Below, in pieces: positions 55,188 to 63,945 of a stretch of 64,000 bases of DNA; position 1 is the stretch's first letter; the number at the start of each line of letters is the position of its first letter. Made by a program: the position numbers and the translations under genes. The stretch is from Fusobacterium varium (lineage in GTDB: Bacteria; Fusobacteriota; Fusobacteriia; Fusobacteriales; Fusobacteriaceae), in NCBI GenBank assembly GCA_002356455.1, contig AP017968.1, positions 3,100,001-3,164,000 of the forward strand, written 5' to 3'. The notes beneath the pieces were generated by a model, which saw only the letters and a program-made list of their open reading frames with translations, was not told the DNA's origin and made no database searches.

Positions 55188-55688
55188 TTAATTTAAAATC
55201 TTTATTTCGCTCACATAATGATTATGTTTATTTATTTTTGCCATTAAATACCCTTTTTCCTCATCTATAAATATTTTTTCTACTTTCCCTTCATATATTT
55301 CTCCATTTGTACAAACTTTTAAACTTTTTTTATTTTTTTCAAAAGAGTTTATGCATATAATTTTTTCCCAAAATAAAATAGATTCTCTAACAAATGGTTG
55401 AAGAACAGCATATTCAGAAAAAATTTTTCTGATTTTTTCTGAATCATTTTTTCCATCTATTTTTTTGCTCAATTCTTCATAGTAAATTTTATTTGTCTTA
55501 TTTAAGTTAAATTGAAGATATTCATTTTTATTAAATTGAATATCACAATAACAATTTAAATTTTCTCTTGAGAATTTCAACAAAATTTCATTACAAAGTT
55601 TTTCTTTTGTTATGTCAAAATGTTTTTGATCTTCCTTTAAAGTCTTTAATACGAACTCAGGAACTGCAACTTTAATTTTTTCTTTCAA
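55188..55688 (-). CDS. Putative DNA-binding regulator of the adhesin operon
   Basis: This 166-residue protein was not assigned to a family. The first 45 residues (VAVPEFVLKTLKEDQKHFD, then KEKLCNEILLKF) have a strand-helix-helix pattern like RHH proteins, and the C-terminal 60 residues form a small beta-rich domain that loosely recalls a WYL domain. It is the first minus-strand gene, 61 bases before the coiled-coil gene, and an 11-bp dyad sits just upstream of it. Autoregulation and control of the adhesin operon are inferences from position. Confidence 0.5.
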   Translation of the reverse strand: MKEKIKVAVPEFVLKTLKEDQKHFDITKEKLCNEILLKFSRENLNCYCDIQFNKNEYLQFNLNKTNKIYYEELSKKIDGKNDSEKIRKIFSEYAVLQPFVRESILFWEKIICINSFEKNKKSLKVCTNGEIYEGKVEKIFIDEEKGYLMAKINKHNHYVSEIKILN

Positions 55689-55709
55689 AATTTTCCTCCC
55701 AGATCATAA

Positions 55710-55750
55710 ATTAAAACTTATATTCAGAATAAAACTTTTTAAGTTTTAAT
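55710..55750. promoter_or_regulatory. Dyad at the start of the adhesin locus
   Basis: ATTAAAACTTA (55710-55720) and TAAGTTTTAAT (55740-55750) are perfect 11-base complements with a 19-base gap; a further AAAACTT lies between them. It overlaps the promoter region of the regulator gene and is a likely operator. Confidence 0.5.
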
Positions 55751-56431
55751 AGTATTATTATACTTTATTTTATCTTTTTTAATAATACAGGTAAATTCTA
55801 ATTTTTAAGTTCTATTTTATGGATATTTTTTTTATATTTTTATCTGTAAAAAATAGCTTGATATAAATTATTATTAATAATTTTAAAGAATATTATCAAA
55901 AAAAATTATATTATTTTTTAGAATAAATTTCATAAAATTAGTTCTTGATTTTTCAAATGCTACATATTATATCAACATATAAAAAAACGATAATTTCCTA
56001 TAATTCTACAAAATTTTATCAATATAAATAGTATATTTTTATATTTCTTTTTATATATCTAATAAAATCCAATAAATATTATCATAATTAGAACACTTTT
56101 ACAACATAATAAATTTATATTTATTCTTTATTTTTCAAGTAATAAAATAGTATCGACTGCGTTCAATATTTTTTTCTTCAAAAATATATAAATAAATTTT
56201 ATTTTTTTATATAATTTCAATTTTCACTAAAATTAATCTAGTCCAATATATATGATAAAAATAAACTTGAATTTTTAATTTGAATATAGTAATATTTAAC
56301 TTAAGTTGTTTTATATTAAAAAAAAATATCCATGGAATTTTTAAAAATTTTCTTTAAATATTTAAGTAACTTTTCCAAAAGCTTTTGAAAGACTTTGACA
56401 TAGAATACTGAATTTACTAAGGAGAGTTAAA
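55751..56431. other. Long AT-rich spacer between adhesin locus and recombinase
   Basis: About 680 bases with no credible gene. Several short AT-rich dyads are present (AACTTAAGTT at 56298-56307, and AAATTATTATTAATAATTT-type sequence near 55867). A GC-containing 12-base palindrome, CAAAAGCTTTTG, lies at 56376-56387, followed by a TTGACA at 56395 in front of the recombinase gene. No clear long inverted repeat that would mark an invertible segment was found by eye. Confidence 0.6.
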
Positions 56432-57028
56432 ATGGATAAAAGAGGGCAAGAAGTTAGATACATAAATTCTGATGATTTAGTACAAATAAGAAACTATTTT
56501 AAAAATAATAAAAAAGTAGTAATACTTTCTTTAATAAATATAGGAGTAAATGTTGGATTGAGAATTTCTGATCTTTCCAAATTAAAGTTTGAAAATATAA
56601 ACCCTGATTATACAATAAAATTAAGAGAGAAGAAAACAAAAAAAATACGAAAAATAAAATTTAATTTAGTCTGCCAAAAAGCAATTAGAGATTTAAAGGA
56701 ATATTATGAAGGATTAGGTTATTCCTCAGAAAAAGGATTTTTATTTAAATCCTTAAATAGAAAATATGTAAAAGAATTATATGATAAACCTCTTTCTAAT
56801 GTTGGCATTTCTAAATACCTAAACAAAGCAAAAAAAGATTTAAATATCAGTTATCCCATTGGAACTCATTCTCTAAGAAAGACTTGGGGACATAGGGTTT
56901 ATAAAGGTACTCTTGATATAGCAGTAGTGATGTCTATTCTCAATCATTCTTCAGCAGAGCAAACATTAAAATATATTGGAATAGATGAAGACCGAACAAA
57001 TGAAATTTATGAAAATTTTAAAATTTAA
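56432..57028 (+). CDS. Tyrosine recombinase of FimB/XerD type, catalytic domain only
   Basis: This 198-residue recombinase consists only of the catalytic domain. The active-site set is complete: Arg44 in NVGLRISDL, a lysine in the REKKTKKIRKI hairpin, His146 and Arg149 in THSLRKTWGH, His172 in LNHSS, and the nucleophile Tyr181 in TLKYIGI. It lacks the N-terminal core-binding domain of phage integrases. FimB and FimE, which flip the fimbrial promoter in E. coli, have this size. It faces away from the adhesin operon across a 740-bp spacer. Site-specific inversion or excision nearby is possible. The GGAGAG site before the ATG supports this start. Confidence 0.82.
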   Translation: MDKRGQEVRYINSDDLVQIRNYFKNNKKVVILSLINIGVNVGLRISDLSKLKFENINPDYTIKLREKKTKKIRKIKFNLVCQKAIRDLKEYYEGLGYSSEKGFLFKSLNRKYVKELYDKPLSNVGISKYLNKAKKDLNISYPIGTHSLRKTWGHRVYKGTLDIAVVMSILNHSSAEQTLKYIGIDEDRTNEIYENFKI

Positions 57029-57072
57029 TATAGAACAGATATTAAATTAAAATTTTACAAAAATTATTTCAA

Positions 57073-57118
57073 GGCACACTTTTAATGATTAAGTATTATT
57101 AAAAGTGTGTCTTTTTTT
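57073..57118 (+). terminator. Terminator after the recombinase
   Basis: GGCACACTTTTAAT pairs with ATTAAAAGTGTGTC and is followed by seven T. Confidence 0.88.
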
Positions 57119-57204
57119 AATAATAAAAAAATGATATAATAAATATATTATTTTATACATTTTAATTATGAAAAATACTTTATAAATATATCAAGGAGGA
57201 AATT

Positions 57205-58308
57205 ATGAGAATAAGTATTGTAATACTTGGAATTATTTTTATGCTGATTTCTACATTTTCTTATGCCTGTACAGGAGTAACTATAAAAACTAATACTGAT
57301 AAAATGATTCAAGCCAGAACAATAGAGTATGGAGAGGGAGATTTAAATAGTGAGATTGTCATATCACCTAAAGAAAAAGAGTTTCAATCTTTAACTCCTG
57401 ATGGAAAAATGAATGGGCACAAATGGAAAGCAAAATATGGTTTTGTTGGAATTGCCATTATCTCAGATTTATTTATAGGAGAAGGTATTAATGAAGCTGG
57501 ACTCAATGCAGGACTTTTTTATTTTCCACATTATGGAAGCCTTACAAAATACAATGAAAAAATTTCAAAAGAATCTGTAACAGATATGCAGCTAGTGACT
57601 TGGATACTTTCTAATTTTTCAACTGTTGATGAAGTAAAAGAAGGACTAAAAAAAATTAAGGTGGTAAATATAGGAAATGATAAAAATGGTCTTCCTTTAC
57701 CTACAGCACACTGGAGAATTGCAGATGCTTCTGGAAAAAATATAGTTCTTGAAATAATTAATAATGGAGAGGTTAAGATATATGATAACGAAATAGGAGT
57801 TTTAACAAATTCCCCTGATTATGAGTGGCATTTAAAAAATTTAAATAATTATATTAATCTTTATTCAGGAAATGCAAAAGATTATACTATGAACAATCAC
57901 AAAATATTTTCATTTGGAGCTGGAACTGGAGCTTTAGGCCTGCCAGGAGACATAACACCTCCTTCAAGATTCATCAGAGCTTTTTATTATTTAAATACAA
58001 TGAAACCTGCAAATACTTCCTTAGAAGGAATACAAGAGGCTTTCCATATTCTAAATAATTTTGATATCCCTATTGGAGCTGAATATCCTTTGGAGCACAA
58101 AGAAAACATACCTGATAATCTCTTAAGTGCAACTCAATGGACATCAGTATGTAATATAAATGATAAAGAATTTTATTATAAAACTATGCACAATAGCCAA
58201 ATAAGAAAAATAGATTTAAAAAAAATAGATTTTTCAAAGACAAAATATCAGATACTTCCTTTAGATAAAAGCTTTGAAGAAAGTATTTCAGAAATAGATA
58301 TAAAATAA
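57205..58308 (+). CDS. Secreted choloylglycine hydrolase/penicillin-acylase-family amidase
   Basis: This 367-residue Ntn-hydrolase has a signal peptide whose removal after Ala21 would expose the nucleophile Cys22 (SYACTGVTIKT). Other family residues are Arg38 in QARTIEYG, the Asn in VLTNSPDYEWH, and the Arg in GLPGDITPPSRFIRAFYY. Gram-negative members are periplasmic; they cleave bile-salt conjugates, penicillin V or acyl-homoserine lactones. Which of these is the substrate cannot be decided here. It stands alone between two terminators, with AAGGAGG before the start. Confidence 0.88.
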   Translation: MRISIVILGIIFMLISTFSYACTGVTIKTNTDKMIQARTIEYGEGDLNSEIVISPKEKEFQSLTPDGKMNGHKWKAKYGFVGIAIISDLFIGEGINEAGLNAGLFYFPHYGSLTKYNEKISKESVTDMQLVTWILSNFSTVDEVKEGLKKIKVVNIGNDKNGLPLPTAHWRIADASGKNIVLEIINNGEVKIYDNEIGVLTNSPDYEWHLKNLNNYINLYSGNAKDYTMNNHKIFSFGAGTGALGLPGDITPPSRFIRAFYYLNTMKPANTSLEGIQEAFHILNNFDIPIGAEYPLEHKENIPDNLLSATQWTSVCNINDKEFYYKTMHNSQIRKIDLKKIDFSKTKYQILPLDKSFEESISEIDIK

Positions 58309-58344
58309 TTTTTAAATAAAAAATATTTTAATTTATATAAAAAA

Positions 58345-58389
58345 AGCTGAGTAACATTTAAAAAAATGTTTTACTCAGCTCTCTTTTTT
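58345..58389 (+). terminator. Terminator after the amidase gene
   Basis: AGCTGAGTAA pairs with TTACTCAGCT, with an inner CATT/AATG pairing, and is followed by CTCTTTTTTG. Confidence 0.8.
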
Positions 58390-58431
58390 GTATAATATAG
58401 TTACCACCCTAATTATACAAAGGAGACATTC

Positions 58432-59640
58432 ATGCAAATCAAACATATTATCTCTAAAATCAATATAACAAATCTTTTAGGTAAAATCAAGAAATATTTT
58501 AAAAATGAACATTTTGAGGATGTTAAACAGACTATTCAAAAATTCTTAGCTTGTTCTATTGATAAATCTTTTCTCTCTCTTCAATGCCCTAATTGTCATG
58601 AGGCGCATAAAATTAAAGTTACTTGTAAATCTAGATTTTGTCCTTCCTGCGGTAAACGTTATTCTGCTGTTTGAACTGAAAAAACTTCCACTTCTCTTAT
58701 TGATGTTAAACATAGAAGTGTCCTTTTTACTATTCCTGAAGAACTTAGAATGTTTTTCTTCTATGATAGAGACCTTTTAACTAAGCTTGCTTATGCTGTT
58801 AATGATGTTTTTAAATATCAATTTCATAACATTAAAGCAAAAAATCAAAGAATTCATAAAATTTCAAAATATTCCTCTAAATACTTTACTAACTCAGATA
58901 TCATTCATTATGGATTGATTACTGTTATTCATACCTTTGGACGCGATCTTAAATGGAATCCTCATATTCATGCTATTGTTACTTTAGGTGGATTCAATAA
59001 AAACTACCAATTTCTTGAAAAAAAATATTTTCATGTCAATTCCATTGCTGGACAATGGAAAAAAATGGTTATTGATATTGTTAAATCTGGAAATTATGAC
59101 AAGCCTGAAATTAAAGCTAAAGCTTATGCTGCTGCTAACTACCTTTATCGCAAAAATACAAGATTCTTTTTCAATGTTGCAAAAAATGATTTAAATAATA
59201 ATATTCATGCAATTAAATATATTGGCAGATATCTATCAAGAGCTCCTATCGCAGAATATAAAATTATTGATTTCTATGATAATAAGGTTACTTTCTATTA
59301 TGAAAGTCTTGCTGATGATAAACAAAGAATTGAACTTACTTTAGATGCGGAAACATTTCTTTCCAAATTAATTATTCACATTCCCCCTAAACATTTCAAA
59401 ATGATTAGGCGCTTTGGAATCTATTCTAGAAATATTAAATCAGAACTTAAAAACATCATGAAATTCATGAGAAAATATGTCTCTAAATATTCCAATTTTA
59501 CTTTTTATCAACTTGAAATATGGAAAACTTTTGGAGTAAATCCTTTTTATTGTTTTAAATGTAATACCAGAATGAAAGTTAAAAAAATATCATATTTTAA
59601 TATACATACAGGCTCCATTTGCTGGAAAGAATATCGCTAA
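58432..59640 (+). pseudogene. IS91-type transposase broken by a TGA codon
   Basis: One continuous 402-codon frame shows the IS91 layout. There is an N-terminal zinc finger (LQCPNCHEAHKIKVTC, then SRFCPSCGKRYSA), and the catalytic part contains HxH-type WNPHIHAIVTLGG and the tyrosine region ALKYIGRYLSRAP-like (AIKYIGRYLSRAPIAEYK). Codon 81 at 58672-58674 is TGA; in the normal frame KRYSAV is followed by a tryptophan, so a single TGG to TGA change explains it. Both halves have otherwise intact coding sequence, indicating a recent loss. The element's ends could not be placed. Confidence 0.85.
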
Positions 59641-59667
59641 AAAGCTGATTAACAATCAGCTTTTTTG
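59641..59667 (+). terminator. Terminator after the IS91-type transposase
   Basis: AAAGCTGATT and AATCAGCTTT pair around AAC and run into six T. It may also be the subterminal hairpin that IS91-type elements carry at the 3' end. Confidence 0.75.
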
Positions 59668-60282
59668 TGCTGTCAATTTTAATCTTATTCAATTAATATA
59701 TCTAATATGAATACAAAATAATTAACATTTTTTATTTTTTTAACAAATTTATCAAATTATAATTTCCTAAGAAAAAAGTAAAGAGGTCGAAATTAATCGA
59801 CCTCTATTGGAGCAGACAAAAGAAAAATAATAGAATAAAAGGGATAAAAAACTTAATAAGACTAAATTCATGTAAGTAGAATTTAAAAATGTTGTGCAAA
59901 GCTTATACTAGCTTGGAATTAAATTCACATAAATAAAAAAATATTTTAGTAAAAAAAAACATCATCCATGAGGGAAATTCACCTTGTGGGTGATTTTTTG
60001 TTTTGGCAGATGATTTTTTATAAAAAGACAGTTTTAATATTAAAATAAGCTTCAGACTTTTTTATGAAAAAATTTACCACTGAACAAAAAATCAATGACG
60101 AGAACACCATTCCTGATAAAACCGTTCCCGAATTTTTAGAGCCATCAGAAGATAGTTTTTATTAGAAGATAATAAAAGAATAGAAGATATAAATAATACA
60201 CATACAGGGGCATAACAGAAGCTTAATCAGGGAAAAGGCTGTGGCAGAAGCTGCAGTCTTTTTTTTACCCAAAAATAAAAAA
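59668..60282. other. Spacer with hairpins, mostly non-coding
   Basis: About 600 bases without a convincing larger gene. It holds a strong dyad at 59782-59805 (AGAGGTCGA and TCGACCTCT, no T run) and a weak terminator-like hairpin at 59975-59999 (TCACC/GGTGA plus T run). A short frame of 33 codons lies at 60064-60165. The mixed features fit an insertion-scarred junction. Confidence 0.5.
60064..60165 (+). CDS. Very short open frame, doubtful
   Basis: A 33-codon frame from ATG to TAG with acidic composition (TVPEFLEPSEDSFY end). There is no good ribosome site and no known relative that I recognise. It could be the remains of a phage-type gene next to the small membrane protein that follows. Kept only as a possibility. 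Confidence 0.2.
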   Translation: MKKFTTEQKINDENTIPDKTVPEFLEPSEDSFY

Positions 60283-60528
60283 ATGAACAGTAATACAGAA
60301 CTGTTTTTCAAGATAATAGCTACAACAGGAACTTTTTTATTGGCATATCACAAGTATATACTTTCACTGTTTGACAAAAAACTGGACAAGAGAGATTGTG
60401 AAAAAGAAAGACTGTATGCAGAGAAATTCAGAACAGAAAATATAAGAACACTAACTGATGGAATAAAAAGAATAGAGGAGAGAATGACAGGAATAGAAAA
60501 AGAATCGATGAAACAATACAAGAATTAA
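60283..60528 (+). CDS. Small membrane-anchored coiled-coil protein
   Basis: This 81-residue protein from the ATG at 60283 has one hydrophobic helix near residues 8-25 (FFKIIATTGTFLLAYHKYIL) and then a charged helix (RTLTDGIKRIEERMTGIEKE). The plan recalls the XhlA/BhlA-type small proteins of phage lysis cassettes, which suggests a prophage scrap, but no other phage gene is nearby. A longer GTG start at 60241 adds a run of unlikely residues and overlaps a T-rich hairpin, so it was not used. Confidence 0.45.
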   Translation: MNSNTELFFKIIATTGTFLLAYHKYILSLFDKKLDKRDCEKERLYAEKFRTENIRTLTDGIKRIEERMTGIEKESMKQYKN

Positions 60529-60571
60529 TACACTAAAGAAAATACTCTTTAATACTATAAAAGCAATAAAA

Positions 60572-60749
60572 GTTCTCTTTAATGTATAAAGGCGAACTTT
60601 TACATGTTTTAACTTTATCAATTATAATCTCTAAAATTGATAAAGTCAAGATAAAAATATTTTTAGGGAAAATATCCTTAAAAAAATGACCCCCTGTAAA
60701 TAAAGTAATTACGACTATTTTATGTTCGCTTTTATACATATAAGAGAAC
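60572..60749. repeat. 178-bp element bounded by 26-bp inverted repeats
   Basis: The left arm (60572-60597, beginning GTTCTCTT and ending GCGAAC) is the complement of the right arm (60724-60749, beginning GTTCGC and ending AAGAGAAC) with three mismatches. Between them lies a perfect 12-base stem (ACTTTATCAATT at 60612 with AATTGATAAAGT at 60635) and a further TTTTTA/TAAAAA pairing. The element ends 88 bases before the start codon of the second autotransporter. It could be an invertible regulatory segment, a miniature transposable element or a structured leader. Confidence 0.7.
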
Positions 60750-60837
60750 AATTATCAATTTTACTGAATTTGAGATTATTATAAATGTAAAAAAAGTTGA
60801 ATTTGAAGTAAAAAATATCAAAGGGGGAGAGGAAAAT

Positions 60838-63800
60838 ATGATTAAAGAAATGGAGAAAGCTTTAAAAAGATATCTCAAGGGAAAGAATAGAATAACAATG
60901 GGAGTGGTAGTAGCTTTTTTACTGGGAAACAGTTTTGCATTTGGAGATGTTACGATAAAATATGATACTGCAGCTTCAACTCTTATTGTACAAGATGATT
61001 CAGGAACTAATATAGGAACAGTAACAAAAAATCCTGCTGGTAAATTTACCTGGACAATACCAGAAGGAACAGATATAACTGAAACTGTAAAAATAGATGA
61101 TACAGTAAATGCAAATAATATTAAAGTAAATATAGTGAATAGTGGAAATATAAGTGGGAGCAGTACTGGTGGAGATAAATCAGGAAATGGAATTTATTCT
61201 TATTCTGAAAAAGGAGCTAATACAATAGGAAATATAATAAATAGTGGAACTATAACTGGTAGTACTACTGGTCGTGGAGAGAGTTCAGGAAATGGAATTT
61301 ATTCTAATGGTAATGAGAGTAAAATAGGTGATATAATCAATAATGGAATAATTAGTGGAAATGGTCTTGGTAGTAGTAGCGGAAATGGAATTTATTCTAG
61401 TTCTTATAGTTTTTATCTTTTCCCCATAGAGAATAAAATAGGTGATATAATCAATAATGGAATAATTAGTGGAAATAATAGTGGAAGTTATCCAGGAAAT
61501 GGAATTTATTCTAGTTCTGGTGCTGCTAGTTCTACTGCAAAGAACAAAGTAGGCAACATAACGAATTATGGAATAATTAGCGGAAATGGTGGTAATCAAG
61601 GATATGGAATTTATTCTTATTCTAATTCTGATTCATCAATAATAGAATCAATTTCGAATTCTGGTGTTATAATGGGAAGTCAAAATGGAATATATATTAA
61701 AGGAGATTCTAGTTCAAAGATTGATAAATATAGCAATTATGGACTTGTAATAGGACAGACACCAGTCAAAATTGAAGGTGGCGGAACAGTAAACACTCTA
61801 AAAGAACAGGGAATGGCTATAACTCTTGATGGAAGTGGAGATATCACTTCTATTGCTTCAGGAACTGGAGGAAGTACAGGAATATATTCTATAGTGAATA
61901 CTCAATTAAGAGATAATTTAGGAAGCACAGTATCATCTGGTGCAGTAGATTCATATGATGTATATACAAGCGACCAAAGTATTTCAGATACTATTATCAA
62001 TGGTGCTGGTGTAAATAGTGGAACAGTGACAATAGAAGCAGATAAGAATTTTTCACTTAATGGCGGAATTATTAATGCCTATAAAACTGCTGTTACAGTT
62101 AAAGATGGAGCTTCATTTACTGGTACAGATGTAACAATCAATGGTGGGGGCTTAGATAAAACTACTCCTGTTATTTCTGGAGATTCAGGAGCTAATACAG
62201 TAAATATATCTGGAAATTCTTTTATCAATGGAAAAGTTGATTTAGAAGATGGAGATGATACTTTATCTATTGGAAATTCCACTCAAATCAATGGAGATAT
62301 AGATGGTGGAACAGGAACTGATACTCTTTATTTTGGTTCAGCTATTGCCAGAGCAGTGGGAAATGATAATATAAATCTTTTCCATAAAATATCAAATGTG
62401 GAAGAAATAAATATAAATCAAAAAGTAACTGCATTTGAAACTTCTGAAATTACAGGAGCAGATAAGATTAATATTGGTAAAAATGGGGAGCTTGTATTAA
62501 GAATAGATGGAACAAATAGTAATAAACATGCACTTTCCAATGGAAATAGTAGTGGAACAATAGATTCAGATGGTGGAAAACTTCTTCTTGCGCTTAATGG
62601 AGTATCTGATGGAAGTACAATAGATATGGGAATGAATCTTGGAGATGGAATATATGGAGTGGAAAATCCAGACATAGAATATAGAGATTTATTTACTTTA
62701 GATACAACTTCATATTTACATTCTATTAGAAAAACTCCTGGTTCTTCAACAATAACAGTTGAAACTAAATCTACACTTCCACTGTCACCAACAACACCTG
62801 AATATACAAATTATGGGAAATTAAATAAAATATATCAAAGTATGAGGGTTGTAGATGGTGTAAAAGAATTTAATGTAGATACTGATGAAAAATTCTCATC
62901 TTTTATGGGATACTTAAATGATATCTATGCAGGAAATCCATACTCATATTCTTCTGAACTATCAAGAAAATCAATGGGAATGTTCAGAGATATAGCTACT
63001 GAAAATTCATTTAAAGCAGATACAGGAAAATGGATGATATACGGCGGACTTACTCATATAGATGGAGGAACTAAAGATACATACTATGGAAAAGGATACT
63101 ATACTTATGATATAGGAAGTTCTGATATAGATTCTGATACAAAAATCACAGGAGCATATATGCTTGGAGAGTATGGAGTATCTGATGACTTTAAAGCTGG
63201 AGTGGCAGTTGGAGGAAACAAGTTTAAATCTGACTTGTCTAATGGCTCAAAAGTTGATGGAGATGCGCTGTATATTGGAGGATATGCTAAGAAGTATCTT
63301 GGAAATCTAAAAGTAACAGCAGGAGCAGGATTCCAGTATGGAGATTATGATGCAGACAGAACAGCAGCAGGAAGAGAAATTACAGAAACAAGAAGCTATT
63401 CTTCAAGCTACAATGATTTGACTTATGATATTTATCTGAATGGAAGATATTCACTTAATATTGGAGATAATCTATACTTAGAACCTTATGGAACACTGTC
63501 ATATACATATGTAAAACAGGATGGAGCAGATGAGGGAAATAAAACTTTAGCAATAGAAACAGATTCACAATCATTTGACTACACAGTTGGAAAAATGGGA
63601 ATAGATCTTAAAAAAGTGATACCACATGAAAAAGGAAAGAGTACATTATCAATTGGAGCAAGCTATACAAAAATACTTGATGGAGCAGATGAGGAATATA
63701 TCACAGGAAGATTTAAAGGTGGAAGCGACTTTGATATATTAGTTGCCCACAAGAATGAACATAGCTTAGGATTGAATGCTAAATATGCACTTGAACTGGA

Positions 63801-63924
63801 AAATGGAATCTTGTTTGATGTAAAAGGAAGCTATGCAATAGAAAGAGATTCACATAATCAATCTGGAAAGAATAAAACTGAAGGTGAATGGATAGTTGGA
63901 GCAGGGCTGGGTTATAAGTTCTAG
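60838..63924 (+). CDS. Type Va autotransporter, 1028 residues
   Basis: The long signal sequence starts with charged residues (MIKEMEKALKRYLKGKNRI) and ends near FAFG, the same style as the giant autotransporter. The passenger begins with Asn/Gly/Ser-rich solenoid repeats of the form IGDIINNGIISGN and SGNGIYS. From about residue 740 a classical autotransporter barrel follows (KWMIYGGLTHIDGG, then AYMLGEYGVSDDFKAGVAVG), ending in GLGYKF with the terminal Phe. It is probably an adhesin; no protease or lipase motif was seen. AAGGGGGAGAGG lies before the ATG. It is followed 21 bases later by an HU-like gene. Confidence 0.9.
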   Translation: MIKEMEKALKRYLKGKNRITMGVVVAFLLGNSFAFGDVTIKYDTAASTLIVQDDSGTNIGTVTKNPAGKFTWTIPEGTDITETVKIDDTVNANNIKVNIVNSGNISGSSTGGDKSGNGIYSYSEKGANTIGNIINSGTITGSTTGRGESSGNGIYSNGNESKIGDIINNGIISGNGLGSSSGNGIYSSSYSFYLFPIENKIGDIINNGIISGNNSGSYPGNGIYSSSGAASSTAKNKVGNITNYGIISGNGGNQGYGIYSYSNSDSSIIESISNSGVIMGSQNGIYIKGDSSSKIDKYSNYGLVIGQTPVKIEGGGTVNTLKEQGMAITLDGSGDITSIASGTGGSTGIYSIVNTQLRDNLGSTVSSGAVDSYDVYTSDQSISDTIINGAGVNSGTVTIEADKNFSLNGGIINAYKTAVTVKDGASFTGTDVTINGGGLDKTTPVISGDSGANTVNISGNSFINGKVDLEDGDDTLSIGNSTQINGDIDGGTGTDTLYFGSAIARAVGNDNINLFHKISNVEEININQKVTAFETSEITGADKINIGKNGELVLRIDGTNSNKHALSNGNSSGTIDSDGGKLLLALNGVSDGSTIDMGMNLGDGIYGVENPDIEYRDLFTLDTTSYLHSIRKTPGSSTITVETKSTLPLSPTTPEYTNYGKLNKIYQSMRVVDGVKEFNVDTDEKFSSFMGYLNDIYAGNPYSYSSELSRKSMGMFRDIATENSFKADTGKWMIYGGLTHIDGGTKDTYYGKGYYTYDIGSSDIDSDTKITGAYMLGEYGVSDDFKAGVAVGGNKFKSDLSNGSKVDGDALYIGGYAKKYLGNLKVTAGAGFQYGDYDADRTAAGREITETRSYSSSYNDLTYDIYLNGRYSLNIGDNLYLEPYGTLSYTYVKQDGADEGNKTLAIETDSQSFDYTVGKMGIDLKKVIPHEKGKSTLSIGASYTKILDGADEEYITGRFKGGSDFDILVAHKNEHSLGLNAKYALELENGILFDVKGSYAIERDSHNQSGKNKTEGEWIVGAGLGYKF
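61321..61476 (+). repeat. In-frame repeats in the passenger
   Basis: A 42-base unit starting AAAATAGGTGATATAATCAA occurs without change at 61321-61362 and 61435-61476, 114 bases (38 codons) apart. Weaker copies lie on both sides. Recombination between them would change passenger length without a frameshift. Confidence 0.75.
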
Positions 63925-63945
63925 TGGAAATAACAGGGGGAAGTT

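Noticed and set aside
58672-58674. In-frame TGA as a selenocysteine codon
   Set aside because: The position is a tryptophan in the family pattern, no metal- or redox-site cysteine is expected there, and no convincing SECIS-like hairpin follows. A nonsense mutation is simpler.
59782-59805. Rho-independent terminator
   Set aside because: The nine-base stem is perfect, but no T run follows on either strand, so it is mentioned only as a dyad.
60572-60749. CRISPR repeat pair
   Set aside because: The two 26-bp copies are inverted and there are only two, with no regular spacers or cas genes.
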